Below are positions 33,348-44,257 of a stretch of DNA of 64,000 nucleotides, in pieces. Each line of letters opens with the position of its first letter. Positions within the stretch are counted from its first letter, which is position 1. A program made the position numbers and the translations under genes. Source of the stretch: Calliopum simillimum (Eukaryota > Arthropoda > Insecta > Diptera > Lauxaniidae); the NCBI GenBank assembly GCA_951812925.1, contig OX638370.1, forward strand, positions 49,231,948 to 49,295,947. The letters are read 5' to 3'. The notes below the pieces were generated by a model. It was not told the origin of the DNA and did not search any database. It was given only the letters and a program-made list of their open reading frames with translations.

Positions 33348-34206
33348 GGGAAGGTGGGGAATCGTTTTTATTTTGTTAAATATCTTCAAAAAAAAATTTT
33401 GCAAATTGTAATATGGTATGTTATTCTACATGAAGTTAGGTAACTTTTGACTATTACACTTTCTAACAATTCTTTTGTTTTTTCCGACTTTTCGTGGTTT
33501 GAAAAAAATTAGTGTTTTTGCGATTTTCAAAAATGGTGGGGAATCGTGGGCCACCGCCGCAATTAAGTAAAAATCAAACAATTATGATGCAAAACTTTAT
33601 TGAATTAGTTGAAATGACAAGTATTTTAATCGACAAAATGAAGAAGAATAATAGCGTGGCATGATAGCTGAAAATTAACAAAGAAATAGGAAAATTTGAT
33701 ACAAAATATGTATTTATTGTTTTATTTATTGATTCACAGCCTCCATTTTGCACAAAACATCCTAAACACAACATACAAATGTGTATTGATACGAAAACTG
33801 TCAAAACACGGGTGGCCCACGAAGTGGCTCACGATTCCCCACAAGCTACTTTTTGCAAAACAACGGCGTGTAATTGACTTGTTGAAGTGGCATGCAAAAT
33901 TACTTTTGTATGTTGAAAGACAAAGGTCTAACGATAATTAAAAACATATTTACCTGTGTTTTGTCGTAGCAATTCGTTCAAGAATGATGGAAATCAAACA
34001 CGCAAAAAAAGTTTTGCAGATACTTTTTTTTGGGCGAGTATTGTACAAAGCAAATAAAACGCGTACGTTTGTCAACAACCAATGTAAAAATAAGTTGAGG
34101 CTAAGAGAAAACGATTACAGTTGCATTTTACTATTTATTTCGACATACTGCCAAAAGGTGGCGGTGTCTCACGATTCCCCATGGCCCACGATTCCCCACT
34201 TTCCCC
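33348..34206. mobile_element. TA-flanked element Y with reiterated 'GGGGAATCGTGGGCCAC' motif
   Basis: The left end is GGGGAAGGTGGGGAATCG; the right end on the reverse strand is GGGGAAAGTGGGGAATCG. TA lies on both sides (33346-33347 and 34207-34208). The sister arm at 28190-28210 shows the empty site with one TA fewer. GGGGAATCGTG or its complement recurs near 33538, 33832, 34168 and 34188, always pointing outward. It is 859 bp and non-coding. Its left end lies 12 bp right of element X's right flank. Confidence 0.92.
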
Positions 34207-34689
34207 TATATAATATGTGTGTATATTTATAATTATCATTATATGTTACAATAATCAGCAAAACTAATCATTAAAATTTTAACGGTTTTTTGCCAGTTTT
34301 TTGAAAACCGGTCTATCGATTTTTTTTTACTTAGTCTTATATTCTTTAGAATTTAATATGCTTTCATAATATATACACATTATAATCATTATTTATTAAA
34401 ATATTGATAAAAATTTAATTTTTATGTGTCAACTCAAAACTTTTTTTTCATTTCAATTTAAACGGTTTTTTGGCTTTTTTTCAAAAACCGCACTGACGAT
34501 TTTTTTAAAAATTCACCAGAATATGCAGAATTTAATAGGCTTTCATAATACGAAATAACCCCAGAGGGGTGTTGTTATCGTTATTTAAATTCTCAGGACA
34601 GCGCCGTGACATACATACATACATACAACCACAAGCAAACATGAACAAAAACATGTTTCCATAAAATCCACGAATGATAACGTCAAATT

Positions 34690-34865
34690 TGACATATTTT
34701 TCGATGACATCAAAAATATATCAGCAACTGATACATTTTTGATATCATTTTGATATATAAGTATTTCAGATATGACAAATTTTCTTTATCGGGTTTAAGC
34801 ATTTCTCGTCTTTGGTGATCCCTTATGACATTTTTTGTAGAATATTTTTTTTGGAACATTTCAAC
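34690..34865. repeat. Inverted-repeat partner of 26590-26775
   Basis: See 26590-26775. 'ATATTCTACAAAAAATGTCA' (reverse strand) and the ATATCA-rich stretch are the best anchors; divergence is substantial. Confidence 0.6.
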
Positions 34866-35925
34866 CCATTATAACCATTTTTTTTAAAAGTGGGTCCAAA
34901 AGACCCATAAGAGCAGGATATAATGGCTTAAGATGTTCCAGAAAATTGCTCCTTTCATAATTTCATGATGACCTTGGAACAAAAAGTTTTAACAAAAAAT
35001 TAAGATTTACGAGTTTTACAGTGGGGTAAAATTTCGAAAATACTTTTTTTGCGGATATTTTTTAAAAAAAGTATGAAATTGGTTTAAGGTTCCAACTTTT
35101 ATTTTATTATATATCTTGATTCAAGACAAAAAGTTTGATATATCGTACGTCTCTTTCACAGCATTTTTGAGATCGTAATAAAATAAACACCGCATCAAGC
35201 CGAGATTTTGCATACATCGACCTTGAGTGACCTTAAAAAAACTTAAAAAATCTCAGCTCACTTTCTTAAATTTCTTTTAATTCTTTATTTTTATTTTTAA
35301 ATGATTTTCCTGGCGTAGAAATATTTAATTTAATTTAGTCATTAGCGCAGATACTGATTTCCTCATATTGCTCATTTTCTTAAAAAAATAATAGTTACTA
35401 TTTATTAAGAAAAGCGTTCGCAAAACTCCAATATTGTATACCACAAACTTAGTGGGTGTGGTTCTCATTCACTTTTTCTTTTTTTTTTCTTTTAAAGGCC
35501 CGTAAATCACACGAAGGTTGAGAAGAATAAACTGGAAAGAAATTCTGTTCTATTTACGGGCCCGGGTTTTTTCAAGTGCTTATTTCGTGTTCGTGCCGAG
35601 CTTCAAAATCTTGGCCGTGCCCACCTTCAATACATACATGTGTACTAGATTCGCCAGTTCATTAGTAAAGAAATAGTAGTTTTATAGAAAATGACTATAG
35701 AAATTTGAACGCCTTCCAAAACAATGCTTCTGCGAACGTATTTGCAAGTGAAACAATGGTTTGGGAACTATGAATACTGAAAATTGGATGTGGAGTAGAT
35801 TACACAGACCAGATTGAAGTGGTCAATACACTCCGATATTTTCATAAAAAAGTTTGTAACGAAGGCAGTATCTCAGTATATCAGATCTTTTTAAAAACAA
35901 GATACAAGTAAAAGTCTCAAATATT
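34866..35925. other. Repeat-derived spacer
   Basis: 35155-35265 matches 5350-5490 ('TTTTTGAGATCGTAATAAAA', 'ATTTTGCATACATCGACCTT'). The remainder shows no gene, and short frames have no recognisable domain. Confidence 0.5.
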
Positions 35926-36061
35926 GAGGGGATTCCTGAAAACGTGTAAAAGCCTCGAAAACCTCGTAAACTCGAAAAACTGTCAAATTTCGTATTGATT
36001 TTGACAACATTTACGAGTTTACGAGGTTTTCGAGGCTTTTACACGTTTCAGGAATCCCCTC
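35926..36061. mobile_element. 136-bp near-perfect palindrome (miniature foldback)
   Basis: Left arm from GAGGGGATTCCTGAAAACGT to CTCGTAAACTCG, right arm its complement ending GGAATCCCCTC. Arms are about 48 bp with few mismatches and a loop of about 39 bp. ATT follows the right arm and precedes the left arm, so a 3-bp duplication is possible. Confidence 0.8.
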
Positions 36062-36179
36062 ATTATTGTTCAAAAGGCTTTGAATTGCACCACGACCTGA
36101 TCTGTTGTACGGCAAGTCTCAAATAAAAAATTTATTAAAATTTTCGACAGCCAAGCTAGTATGTGTAACAGCGTACATA

Positions 36180-37567
36180 CCCTATCGGAAAAATATAAAC
36201 CGGTTGGAAACGTAGTTAAAAAGCAACCGGTTTGAAACTGCTTTAAATTATATGCAGCGAAAACCACTTTGACTTTAATTTTTAAAATTTAATCTGAATT
36301 TTTTTTTTTAAATTTTTTATTTTCCTTTCTTAAATTGTCAAATTATCAAGAAATTCAATTCAAATTCATTTTCACAATATTTTTTTTTCGTTTAGCTCCT
36401 TTGTAATTTTCATTAATGTTCTAAGTTAGAATAATACTAATTCTTAGTTATTTTTTATTATTAAATATTATTAACACTTTAATGTTTGTCCTTAAAACTT
36501 GAGTTACCAATATGAATACCCAATGAATGCTTCAATGAAATTGAGTTGAATTGAATATATACAAGTTCTTGTAGTGGAATTGCAACTTACTAATTTTTAA
36601 ACCAGATTCGGTCAATTGACTATTTACCAATTGAAAACTAACCGGTTTTAAACCGGTTGAAAATATATGCATAGTAGGACAATTGCCCTGCCCCTATGCC
36701 ATCGCCATGTTAAATAAACCAGTCTCTTGCAAGGAAACAAGTCTGAATTTCAACCGGTTGTAGTTGAAAACTAGTAAGGGTGTTATCTTTGGCCTGGCCA
36801 AACATTAAGTACCCTACACTGCAGTATTTTGAAAATTTTGCTTATATGGAAGGCGCCACGTCCTCTTGTCTAAGTTCACCCAGTTTTTGGTCAGAGTTTG
36901 CATTTATAGTTCTTAGTATCTGTGTGCAATTTAGTTGGATTGTCTCAAAAAACGTTTTGGGTATAGCGTTTTGAAACTTTGCCTATATCGGAGGTGCCAC
37001 GCCTTCTTGTCTGAGTTCACACAGTATTTGCTCAGACCTTGCAGTTATAGTTCTTAGTGTTTGTGTGAAATTCAGTTGGATTATCTCAAAAACTCTTTCA
37101 GTATGGCATTTTGAAACTTTTGCTTACATGGGAGGTGCCACGCCTCTTGTCCGAATTCACTTAGTTTTTGCCAAGAGCTTGCGCTAACAATTTCTAGTAT
37201 TTATGTGTATTGTGGTTGCATTTTCGTGAAAAATACTCCTAAAGTTGCATTTTGAATATATTTTTTGTATGGGCGGTAGGCGTGTCCGTTGGCCGATTTC
37301 GGTAATTTTCAATCCCTCGAGCTAACTTTTACGACAACTCCACTGCACCAAAAAATATTTCCACAGACGGACAGCCAGACAGACAGACGGACATGGCTAT
37401 ATCGATTCAAGAGGTGACGTTGATCAAGAATATATATATTTTGCCATACCTGCCACGCCTCCTCTGCGTTACAAACGGAAGGACAAAATGAATACTCGTA
37501 TACCCTGGGTGTAGGTTATAAAAAAGTAGTTTAAACCGCTTTTATACCAGTTGAATTTCCTATAGGG
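36180..37567. mobile_element. TA-flanked element with AACCGGTT repeats, split by a Helentron-type copy
   Basis: The left end is CCCTATCGGAAAAATATAAA; the right end on the reverse strand is CCCTATAGGAAATTCAACTG. TA lies on both sides (36178-36179, 37568-37569). AACCGGTT occurs near both ends (about 36199, 36222, 36636, 36650, 36750). The 36771-37520 segment is a separate insertion; without it the element is about 638 bp and non-coding. Confidence 0.75.
36771..37520 (-). mobile_element. Helentron-type non-autonomous element, copy 2
   Basis: Reverse-strand copy of the family at 9015. It has CTAG at 36771-36774, the hairpin 'TTTGGCCTGGCCAAA' near 36789, the subterminal pair 'GTACCCTACAC' (36809) and 'ACCCTGGGTGTAGG' (37502), a short GTCT microsatellite and two to three 142-bp-type units with GGCGTGGCACC boxes. 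Confidence 0.88.
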
Positions 37568-37569
37568 TA

Positions 37570-38559
37570 AGTATGTCCCAATCTGCATAGAGACATAAGC
37601 ACATGACCGGCATTTTCTTTGAAATATCGTTTTGATTTTGTATGTATGCTGACTCACGGGTTACTGTTTTTGAGATTACCTACGGGAGGAAGCACGAAAC
37701 ATTTCTACTCTCTTCATTTAATTGACTCTTTTAGTACTTACCCATTATCAAAGGTAACTTTTTGGCACATTCTTTTCGTTGTTTGAATGATTCCATTGCC
37801 AATACAGAAAACACTTTCCTTTTGTTCAGCGCTGGCCGCTCGTCGTATCATTCCTTTATTGCCTTCTACAAGAAGGTGCAATCGGAACAGTCGGGGATCG
37901 GGTTTCTTCTCTTTGGCTATGGAAAATGAATGTGTGTCTTTAAATTTCTTTGCGATAAAACATCATTTTATGCCTTTGATTGGAAGCTGCAATCTGAACA
38001 GAACATCATTTTATGCCTATAACACAACGCTAAAAAATCCCAAAAATTTCATTCACTTTTAAAAAGACCCAGTAGATTTTGTAGGTCTAGTGAAGTATGT
38101 ATGTATGTATTCTCCTTTAACTCCTAGGAGGAGCATAGGGCCAACCAGTGAAGTACTTGCCTATATTTAAAAATTGTAATACACCCTCAAAATATTAAGT
38201 TACCCTTAAAAACTGATAGTCTAATTGCGAATTTCGCTGGGTATAATACCCAACTCAAACTGCATTCACTGCAACATATTGCATTAAATTAAAGGAGACT
38301 AGCAGGTACTGAAATTCTCTATTTCAATATAACCACTCTGTCGAATTGTCATAGATTGTCACAATTTGGCAGAAAATCGGATGTATTTTCTCACTCTATT
38401 AAATTTATAAATGTTACTTCAGTTAAGAAATATTTTCAACAAGAAAAAAAAGAAAATGTAGTGAACAAAAGTGAGTTTTAAGTAAATAAAAATATGTATA
38501 GATAAAAACCAATAACTTTTCAATAAAGAAAGTTACCAAGGCAATTTTGCGAAAAAACG
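37570..38559. other. Spacer without recognised gene
   Basis: Contains a (TGTA)n run at 38093-38109 and a short direct repeat 'ACATCATTTTATGCCT' (37961, 38004). The 91-residue frame at 37787 lacks any family resemblance and I do not call it a gene. Confidence 0.45.
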
Positions 38560-38960
38560 TCTGCCAACCCCAATATGGCAACCCTAAACTTTTATAGGGA
38601 GAAAATTATGATCTTAGCAATTTATTGAAAGACAATTTTGATTTTATTAAAAAAACCAGGTGGCAACCCCAAAAATATGCCAGATTTTCAAAAAGTTTAT
38701 CTAAGCATTTTAAGACCAAAATCAAATTTTTTTTTCGAAATAGATGGTTTAAGCAAAATTTACAAAAAAAAAAAAACAGGCGGCAACCCTAACAGTTTTT
38801 GTATAATTTTTAAAAAGTACCTGAGCGTTTCCTAAACTAAAAATTTGAATTAAGTCACAAAAAGTATGATTTTTACAAAATTTCAGAAAATAACCCAGGT
38901 GGCAGGCAATCCTAAATATTATGTGTTGAATTTTTTAAAAAGCTTATCCATTTTACCAAA
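38560..38960 (+). repeat. Diverged tandem repeat, about 115-125 bp, four units
   Basis: 'GGTGGCAACCC' or a close form recurs near 38574, 38660, 38780 and 38900, each followed by an AT-rich block with 'TTTTTAAAAAG' and 'AAACTTTT'-like words. The period is irregular. Confidence 0.65.
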
Positions 38961-39109
38961 ATAAAAACAAGTAACAGTTGGCAGACCTGAAAGATTAATT
39001 CATAATAAGCATCTGCATATAGAAACGTTTCCATAAATATATGGAACAACGAAAACCATTAAAAAATGTTAATTTATACATATACAGTAGGGTGGGCCGA
39101 TTTGAAAAC

Positions 39110-40606
39110 TGATCTCGGCTACCCCCCTATGAATATTTGCCCAAGGAACTGTATCTCTGCGTTCAACTTTAGTTCGGCGCATTTTTTATCGAAAATTTTA
39201 CCTTTTATTAATATTTTTTTTATTTTCATACAAAATTTTAAAAATTTTTATAAAGACAAAAGTAATGTCATTATATGATTTAGCTGGTATTCTGTCAGTA
39301 ATCAATTAAATTGGGTCCTGTTTACATAAAATGTTCACTTGATAGTATGGAATTGATGCTATATATTTAAAAAAGTGATATGGGTCAAATAGCCAATTAT
39401 TATGACCGACTTTCAAAATAAACGATTCATATTTTTGGATGAATTTTTTCAAACAAAACACCAACCTAGGCGGAAAGTTCATTCAATTCTATGAATATTT
39501 GCCCAGGGAACCATACCTCTACGTTCAATTTTAGTTCGGCACATTTTCGATTGAAAATTTTACCTTGCGTTTAATATTTATTTTTATGCTTAATTTTCAA
39601 AATTCCTATAGAGACAAAAGTAATATCATAATATGTTTTGGCTGGTTTTCTGTTAGTAATCAATAAAATTGGGTTCTGTTTTTACGAAAAGTTTACTTGA
39701 TAGCGTGGAATTGATTATATTTATTCCAAAAAATTATATCAAATAACTGATTTATTATAAACGATTCATATTTTTACATGGATTTTTTCAATCGAAACAC
39801 GAACCCAAGTGTTTTTGGATGCTAGGATGCCGAATCTGGCACTCATTTTTTTCCAGGGCAACATCTAGTGGCAGTTTTAGGAAGTAAATTAGCCGCTTTT
39901 TTTAATTTTACAGAACAATATACCAAAGATCCAAGTAAAAATATGAATCGTTTATAATAAATATATATAATTTGACCGATATAGTAGTAAACTATAAGTA
40001 AACTTTTCTTAAAAACAGAACCCAATTTTATTGATTACTGACAGAATACCAGCCAAATCATATTATGATATTACTTTTGTCTCTATAGGAATTTTGAAAA
40101 TTAAGTATAAAAATAAATATTAAACGCAAGGTAAAATTTTCAATCGAAAATGCGCCGAACTAAAGTTGAACGTAGAGGTATGGTTCCTTGGGCAAATATT
40201 CATAGAATTGAATAAACTTTCAGCCTAGGTTGGTGTTTTGTTTGAAAAAATTCTTTCAAAAATATGAATCGTTCATTTTGAAAGTTGGTCATAATAATCG
40301 GCTATTTGACCCATATCACTTTTTTAAGTATATAACATCAATTTCACACCATTAAGTGAACTTTTTATGTAGACAAAACCCAATTTAATTGATCACTGAC
40401 AGAATACCAGCCTAATTATATAATGACATTACTTTTGTCTTTATAAAAATTTTTAAAATTTAGTTTGAAAATAAAAAAAATTTTAATGAAAGGTAAAATA
40501 TTCGATCAAAAATGCGCCGAACTAAAGTTGAACGCAGAGGTATAGTTCCTTGGGCAAATATTCATAGAATTGAATGAATTTTCACATAGGGGGGTAGCCG
40601 AGGTCG
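39110..40606. mobile_element. Foldback element 3 with duplicated arms
   Basis: GATCTCGGCTACCCCCCTAT at the left pairs with ATAGGGGGGTAGCCGAGGTC at the right. Each arm (39110-39830, 39890-40606) contains two tandem copies of a unit of about 362 bp starting 'TGAATATTTGCCCAAGGAAC' (39131 and 39492). The plan is A-A', loop, A'-A inverted. Non-coding. Confidence 0.88.
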
Positions 40607-40718
40607 ATAAAATTTCGTGATAGAGGAGGCCTATACTAACAAAAGATTGCACCTGGAGGGGGGTCTAAAATGTACCCCTGGGGAGTAATAGGGTTAAAAC
40701 TGATTTTCTGACTTGTTT

Positions 40719-41700
40719 CAGAAAAAAAATTTCTTGGATCAACCTAACGTTTTAGAGAAATCATTTCTATGGCGAAGTTTTAGCTAATTGTAAGAGCTTT
40801 GAAATAGTATATCGAGCCAAAAAGACTCTACCGACAAAAAACAAATTTTACAGTAGAAGCTTTCTTTGAGTTTCCTTTTCATACAAAAAAATTGTCAAAA
40901 TTGTTTACCCAATAACTTAGTCATGGTACTTTTTACAGTTACGTAATTTGAAGGAAAAATGCATAGGGACGCGAATTATCGATTTTTATCAAAAAAAGAA
41001 AATCTGAAATCGTGTCGGTTAAGTCTTCTTGGCGGTTAAGGCTCGATATATGGTTTATAGGGTTTAAAAAGATTTTGCATAGTTCTGGACCTTTAAAGTT
41101 GATATTTTAATTTTTTCCCCCATTTTTTTTTACTTTGGCGGCCGTTTTTGTATGAAAAAGGTCCTATTAACATACCCATTTATAGCTTTTTTTGAAATTC
41201 TCATATAATTTCCTTTGATTCGGTAGTACATTTGTTGTACTAATTTTTTTAGTTGAGCTCAGAAAAAATACTTTTCTATGTAACAAACGGGTTACTCGCA
41301 TACGTTGCGCAGCATATGATGTGAACGCTACACGCACTGCTCTCTATCTACTGGAGGCCTTCAAACGGATTGTTCTTGAAAAGTATTTTTTTCTGACCTC
41401 AACTAAAAAAATTGGCAAGACAAATGTACCACCAAATTAAAGGAAATTGAACGAAGTTTTCAAAAAAAGTTATAAAAAGGTATGTTAACAGGACTTTTTT
41501 CATACTAAAATGGCCGCCAAAGTCAAAAAATGGGGATAAAAATTAAAATATCAACTTTAAAGGTCCAGAACTTTGCAAAACCCTTTAAAACCCCATAATC
41601 CATATACACTATCTGAAAGCTCTTACAATTAGCTAAAACTTCACCATAGAAATGTTTTCTCTAAAACGTTAGGGTGATCCAAGAAAATTTTTTCAGTCCC
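40719..41700. mobile_element. Foldback element 4
   Basis: The left arm 40725-41275 ('TTGGATCAACCTAACGTTTT', 'GCGAAGTTTTAGCTAATTGT', 'AAAGGTCCTATTAACATACC') pairs with 41385-41700. The loop of roughly 110 bp (41276-41384) is GC-richer, with 'CATACGTTGCGCAGCATATG'. Non-coding. Confidence 0.85.
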
Positions 41701-41740
41701 TGTTTCTATACCTAAATCTCAACCGATTCGCTTGATTTTT

Positions 41741-42383
41741 ATACCCTACACCCAGGGTATATTCACTTTGTCCTTTCGTTTGTAACGCAGAGAAGGAGGC
41801 GTGGCAGATATAGAAAAGTATATATATTCTTGATCAGCGTCACCTCCTGAGTCGATATAGCCATGTCCGTCTGTCTGGCTGGCTGGGTGGCTGGCTGGGT
41901 GGCTGGCTGTGCGTGGAAATATTTTTTACGGAAAAACTAACCAAGATAATTCAATGAAATTTGACACACGTCGTCAAAGTTAGCTCGTGGGATTGAAAAT
42001 GAGCGAAATCGGTCGACGGACACGCCTACCGCCGATACAAAAAATATATTCAAAATGCAACTTTAGGAGTATTTTTCACTACAATGCAACCGACATACAC
42101 ATAAATACTACGAATTGTAAGCGCAAGCTCTGAAAAATAAAATGAAGAGGGCGTGGCACCTCCCATATAAGCAAAAGCTTCAAAACGCTATACTGAACGC
42201 GTTTTTTGAGATAATCCAACTAAATTTCACTCAAATACTAAGGACTATAAATTCACGTTCTGAGCTAAAGCTAGACGAACTCGGACTAGGGGGCGTGGCG
42301 CCTCCCATATGAGCAAAATTTTAAAAATACTGCAGCGAAGAGTATTTAACGTTTGGCCAGGCCAAAGTTTACACCCTTACTAG
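41741..42383 (+). mobile_element. Helentron-type non-autonomous element, copy 3
   Basis: Starts ATACCCTACACCCAGGGTAT, has the mini-me core with a GGCTGGCTGGG microsatellite, then two 142-bp-type units. The 3' end has the hairpin 'TTTGGCCAGGCCAAA' (42351-42365) and CTAG (42380-42383). The inner subterminal partner is degenerate ('GCGAAGAGTATT'). Confidence 0.88.
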
Positions 42384-42384
42384 T

Positions 42385-42540
42385 TATACCCTACACCGAG
42401 GGTATATTCAATTTGTCTTTCCGTTTGTAACGCGAGAAGGAGGCGTGGCAGACATAGAAAAGTATATGTATTCTTGATCAGCGTCACCTCCTGAGTCGAT
42501 ATAGCTATGTCCGTCTGTCTGGCTGGCTGGTTTTTTTAAA
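42385..42540 (+). mobile_element. Helentron-type element, copy 4, 5' part only
   Basis: A second copy begins 1-2 bp after the CTAG of copy 3 ('CTAGTTATACCCTACACC'), so the two are head to tail. It loses similarity after the GGCTGG microsatellite. The following 42541-42960 contains 'GGGCGGTGCCACGCTCC' and may be a diverged internal part. Confidence 0.8.
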
Positions 42541-42962
42541 TTGGGCGGTGCCACGCTCCTAAATGGAAAAAACGCTCTCACGGCTAAGCCGCTACATCGA
42601 TTTTAACTAAATTTGGTATGGAGATAGGGTTAGCACTAAGGAACGATAACATGGCCATTATCACAGCATTGATTTTAATAAATTTTGTTATGGGACAGGA
42701 CGGAAAGGTATCAAAAACTTTTTGCTCTTTAGTAGGAGTTAAACGGAAAGCAAGCTACTAAGAATATTAAAAGCATTTTGTGTTTTATCGACCAAGGAAG
42801 GGTATAAAAACTTTTTGCTTTATAGTCAAATCGAAATGGACGAATTTTGGCCACAAGGCGAACTCCGGTAACAATAGTTACTCATGATATTGCTACTTTT
42901 GTAACAAGTATCAAAAATTTTTTAGTTACTTGTTACTTTTGTATCAAGTAACAAAATATTTT

Positions 42963-43102
42963 TATACCCTACACCCAAGGTACATTCACTTTGTCCTTCC
43001 GTTTGTAACGCAGAAAAGGAGGCGTGGCAGATATAGAAAAGTATATATATTCTTGATCAGCGTCACCTCCTGAGTCGAAATAGCCATGTCCGTCTATTTT
43101 GC
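42963..43102 (+). mobile_element. Helentron-type element, copy 5, 5' part only
   Basis: Starts ATACCCTACACCCAAGGTAC and runs through the mini-me core to 'AGCCATGTCCGTCTATTTT', where similarity stops. No 3' hairpin. Confidence 0.8.
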
Positions 43103-43214
43103 CTGCGATTTTTTGAAAAGACAATGTGCGAAAATTTTAATAAAATGTTTTCAACTGAATTTTTGTGCGCAGTGGTTGGAAAATGGAAAAAGTTGGGCGA
43201 AATTCTGAAAGTCG

Positions 43215-43515
43215 GTTATAATGATCATGCTGATTACGAATCAGAAATCCGTTTTTTCAAAAAACAAAATGGCGGATCCACAATAGTGGACAAAATAATT
43301 CTAAATAGATTTATTCTCACAAAAGTCGTTTTCGATTATGCTGATGACGAATCTGAAATCCGTTTTTAAAAAACAAAATGGCGGATCCAAAATGTTGGAC
43401 TAAATACAGCTAAACTGCATTTCCACCATAAACTGTATACGGGAGTTTCTGGTATTGCTTATAACGAATCTGAAATCCATTTTCAAAATACAAAATGGCG
43501 GATTCACAATGACGA
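43215..43515 (+). repeat. Diverged tandem repeat, three units of about 110-118 bp
   Basis: 'GACGAATCTGAAATCCGTTT' with 'AAAACAAAATGGCGGATCCA' recurs near 43235, 43346 and 43464. A fourth, inverted relative lies at about 46425-46475 ('AGATTCGTAATCAGCAAC'). Confidence 0.75.
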
Positions 43516-43711
43516 ACTGCTAAGTGCAAAACCCACAAGTTTATTTCTTGAATTTTAGCCTCCTTTTTTGATTTTACGACCAGTGTGCAACGAATTGATT
43601 TTGTTTTAACTCACGACATCTTCACAAAAGCTTTTTGCTCGCACTAATGATAAAGAATACTATAAATAAGACAAATTTTGTATGATTTTATGACTTCGTA
43701 GATTATAATTT

Positions 43712-44030
43712 TCAATAAATAAATGGGCTTTAGGTCAGTTTTTAAGTTTATTTAATTTATTCCAATATTTCGAATTCCTCCGGAATTCATTATTAAGGAC
43801 TAGAAATAAAAAACATTAATAAAACAATTTTTTAACAATCACTATCGATAAGAAAAAACTCACAAAATATTTAAAAATTAAAAAACTAAAGAACAAAACT
43901 TCGACATCAAAGACTGCAACTAACAAAAACACAAGAATAATAATGATGATAATAAATTCCGGAGGAGTTCGAAATATTGGAATAAATTAAATAAATTTAA
44001 AAAACTGACCTAAAGCCCATTTATTTATTA
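43712..44030. mobile_element. Palindromic MITE with arms of about 78 bp
   Basis: 'AAATGGGCTTTAGGTCAGTT' and 'TATTTCGAATTCCTCCGGAA' at the left (43722-43790) are repeated inverted at 43953-44024. The loop of about 160 bp is A-rich. Non-coding; flanks are AT-rich and the duplication cannot be fixed. Confidence 0.82.
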
Positions 44031-44257
44031 AAAATAAGATAAATAATAAAAAAATATCAAAATTTGAAACATTTTCAGATAGATCAATTAAAATTTAATT
44101 AGAATCAACCGAACGCCAAATAAACCACCATGATTTAATGCAAAGCTTTGTATTTTAAAAAATACAAAGAATGAAGCTTTAAAAAAGTAAGAAAATCCAC
44201 ATGGTCTGCAATTGCGTAAAGAGTTTGACTTTATGCATAAATTTTTTGTATAATAAA

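Larger units (their letters stand above)
27760..34627. mobile_element. Foldback element 2: 6.9-kb imperfect palindrome with nested insertions
   Basis: The left arm runs 27760 to about 29760, the right arm about 30020 to 34627, with a loop of roughly 260 bp. Outer ends are 'CACGGCGCTGTCCTGAGAAT' at 27779 and its complement at 34588-34607, each bordered by a (TACA)n run. Four insertions interrupt it: a small palindrome in the left arm (28646-28927), a SINE-bearing foldback (31213-31730), element X (31809-33334) and element Y (33348-34206) in the right arm. Without them the arms are about 1.7-1.9 kb each. Long mirrored frames, for example near 29482 and 30068, come from the palindrome. The core 'AAAAATCAGTTTTTTGCAA' near 28465 is shared with foldback 5 and with 5920. 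Confidence 0.92.

Noticed and set aside
37787..38062. 91-residue frame as a possible small gene
   Set aside because: No recognisable motif, no splice or start evidence beyond an open frame, and a short internal direct repeat.
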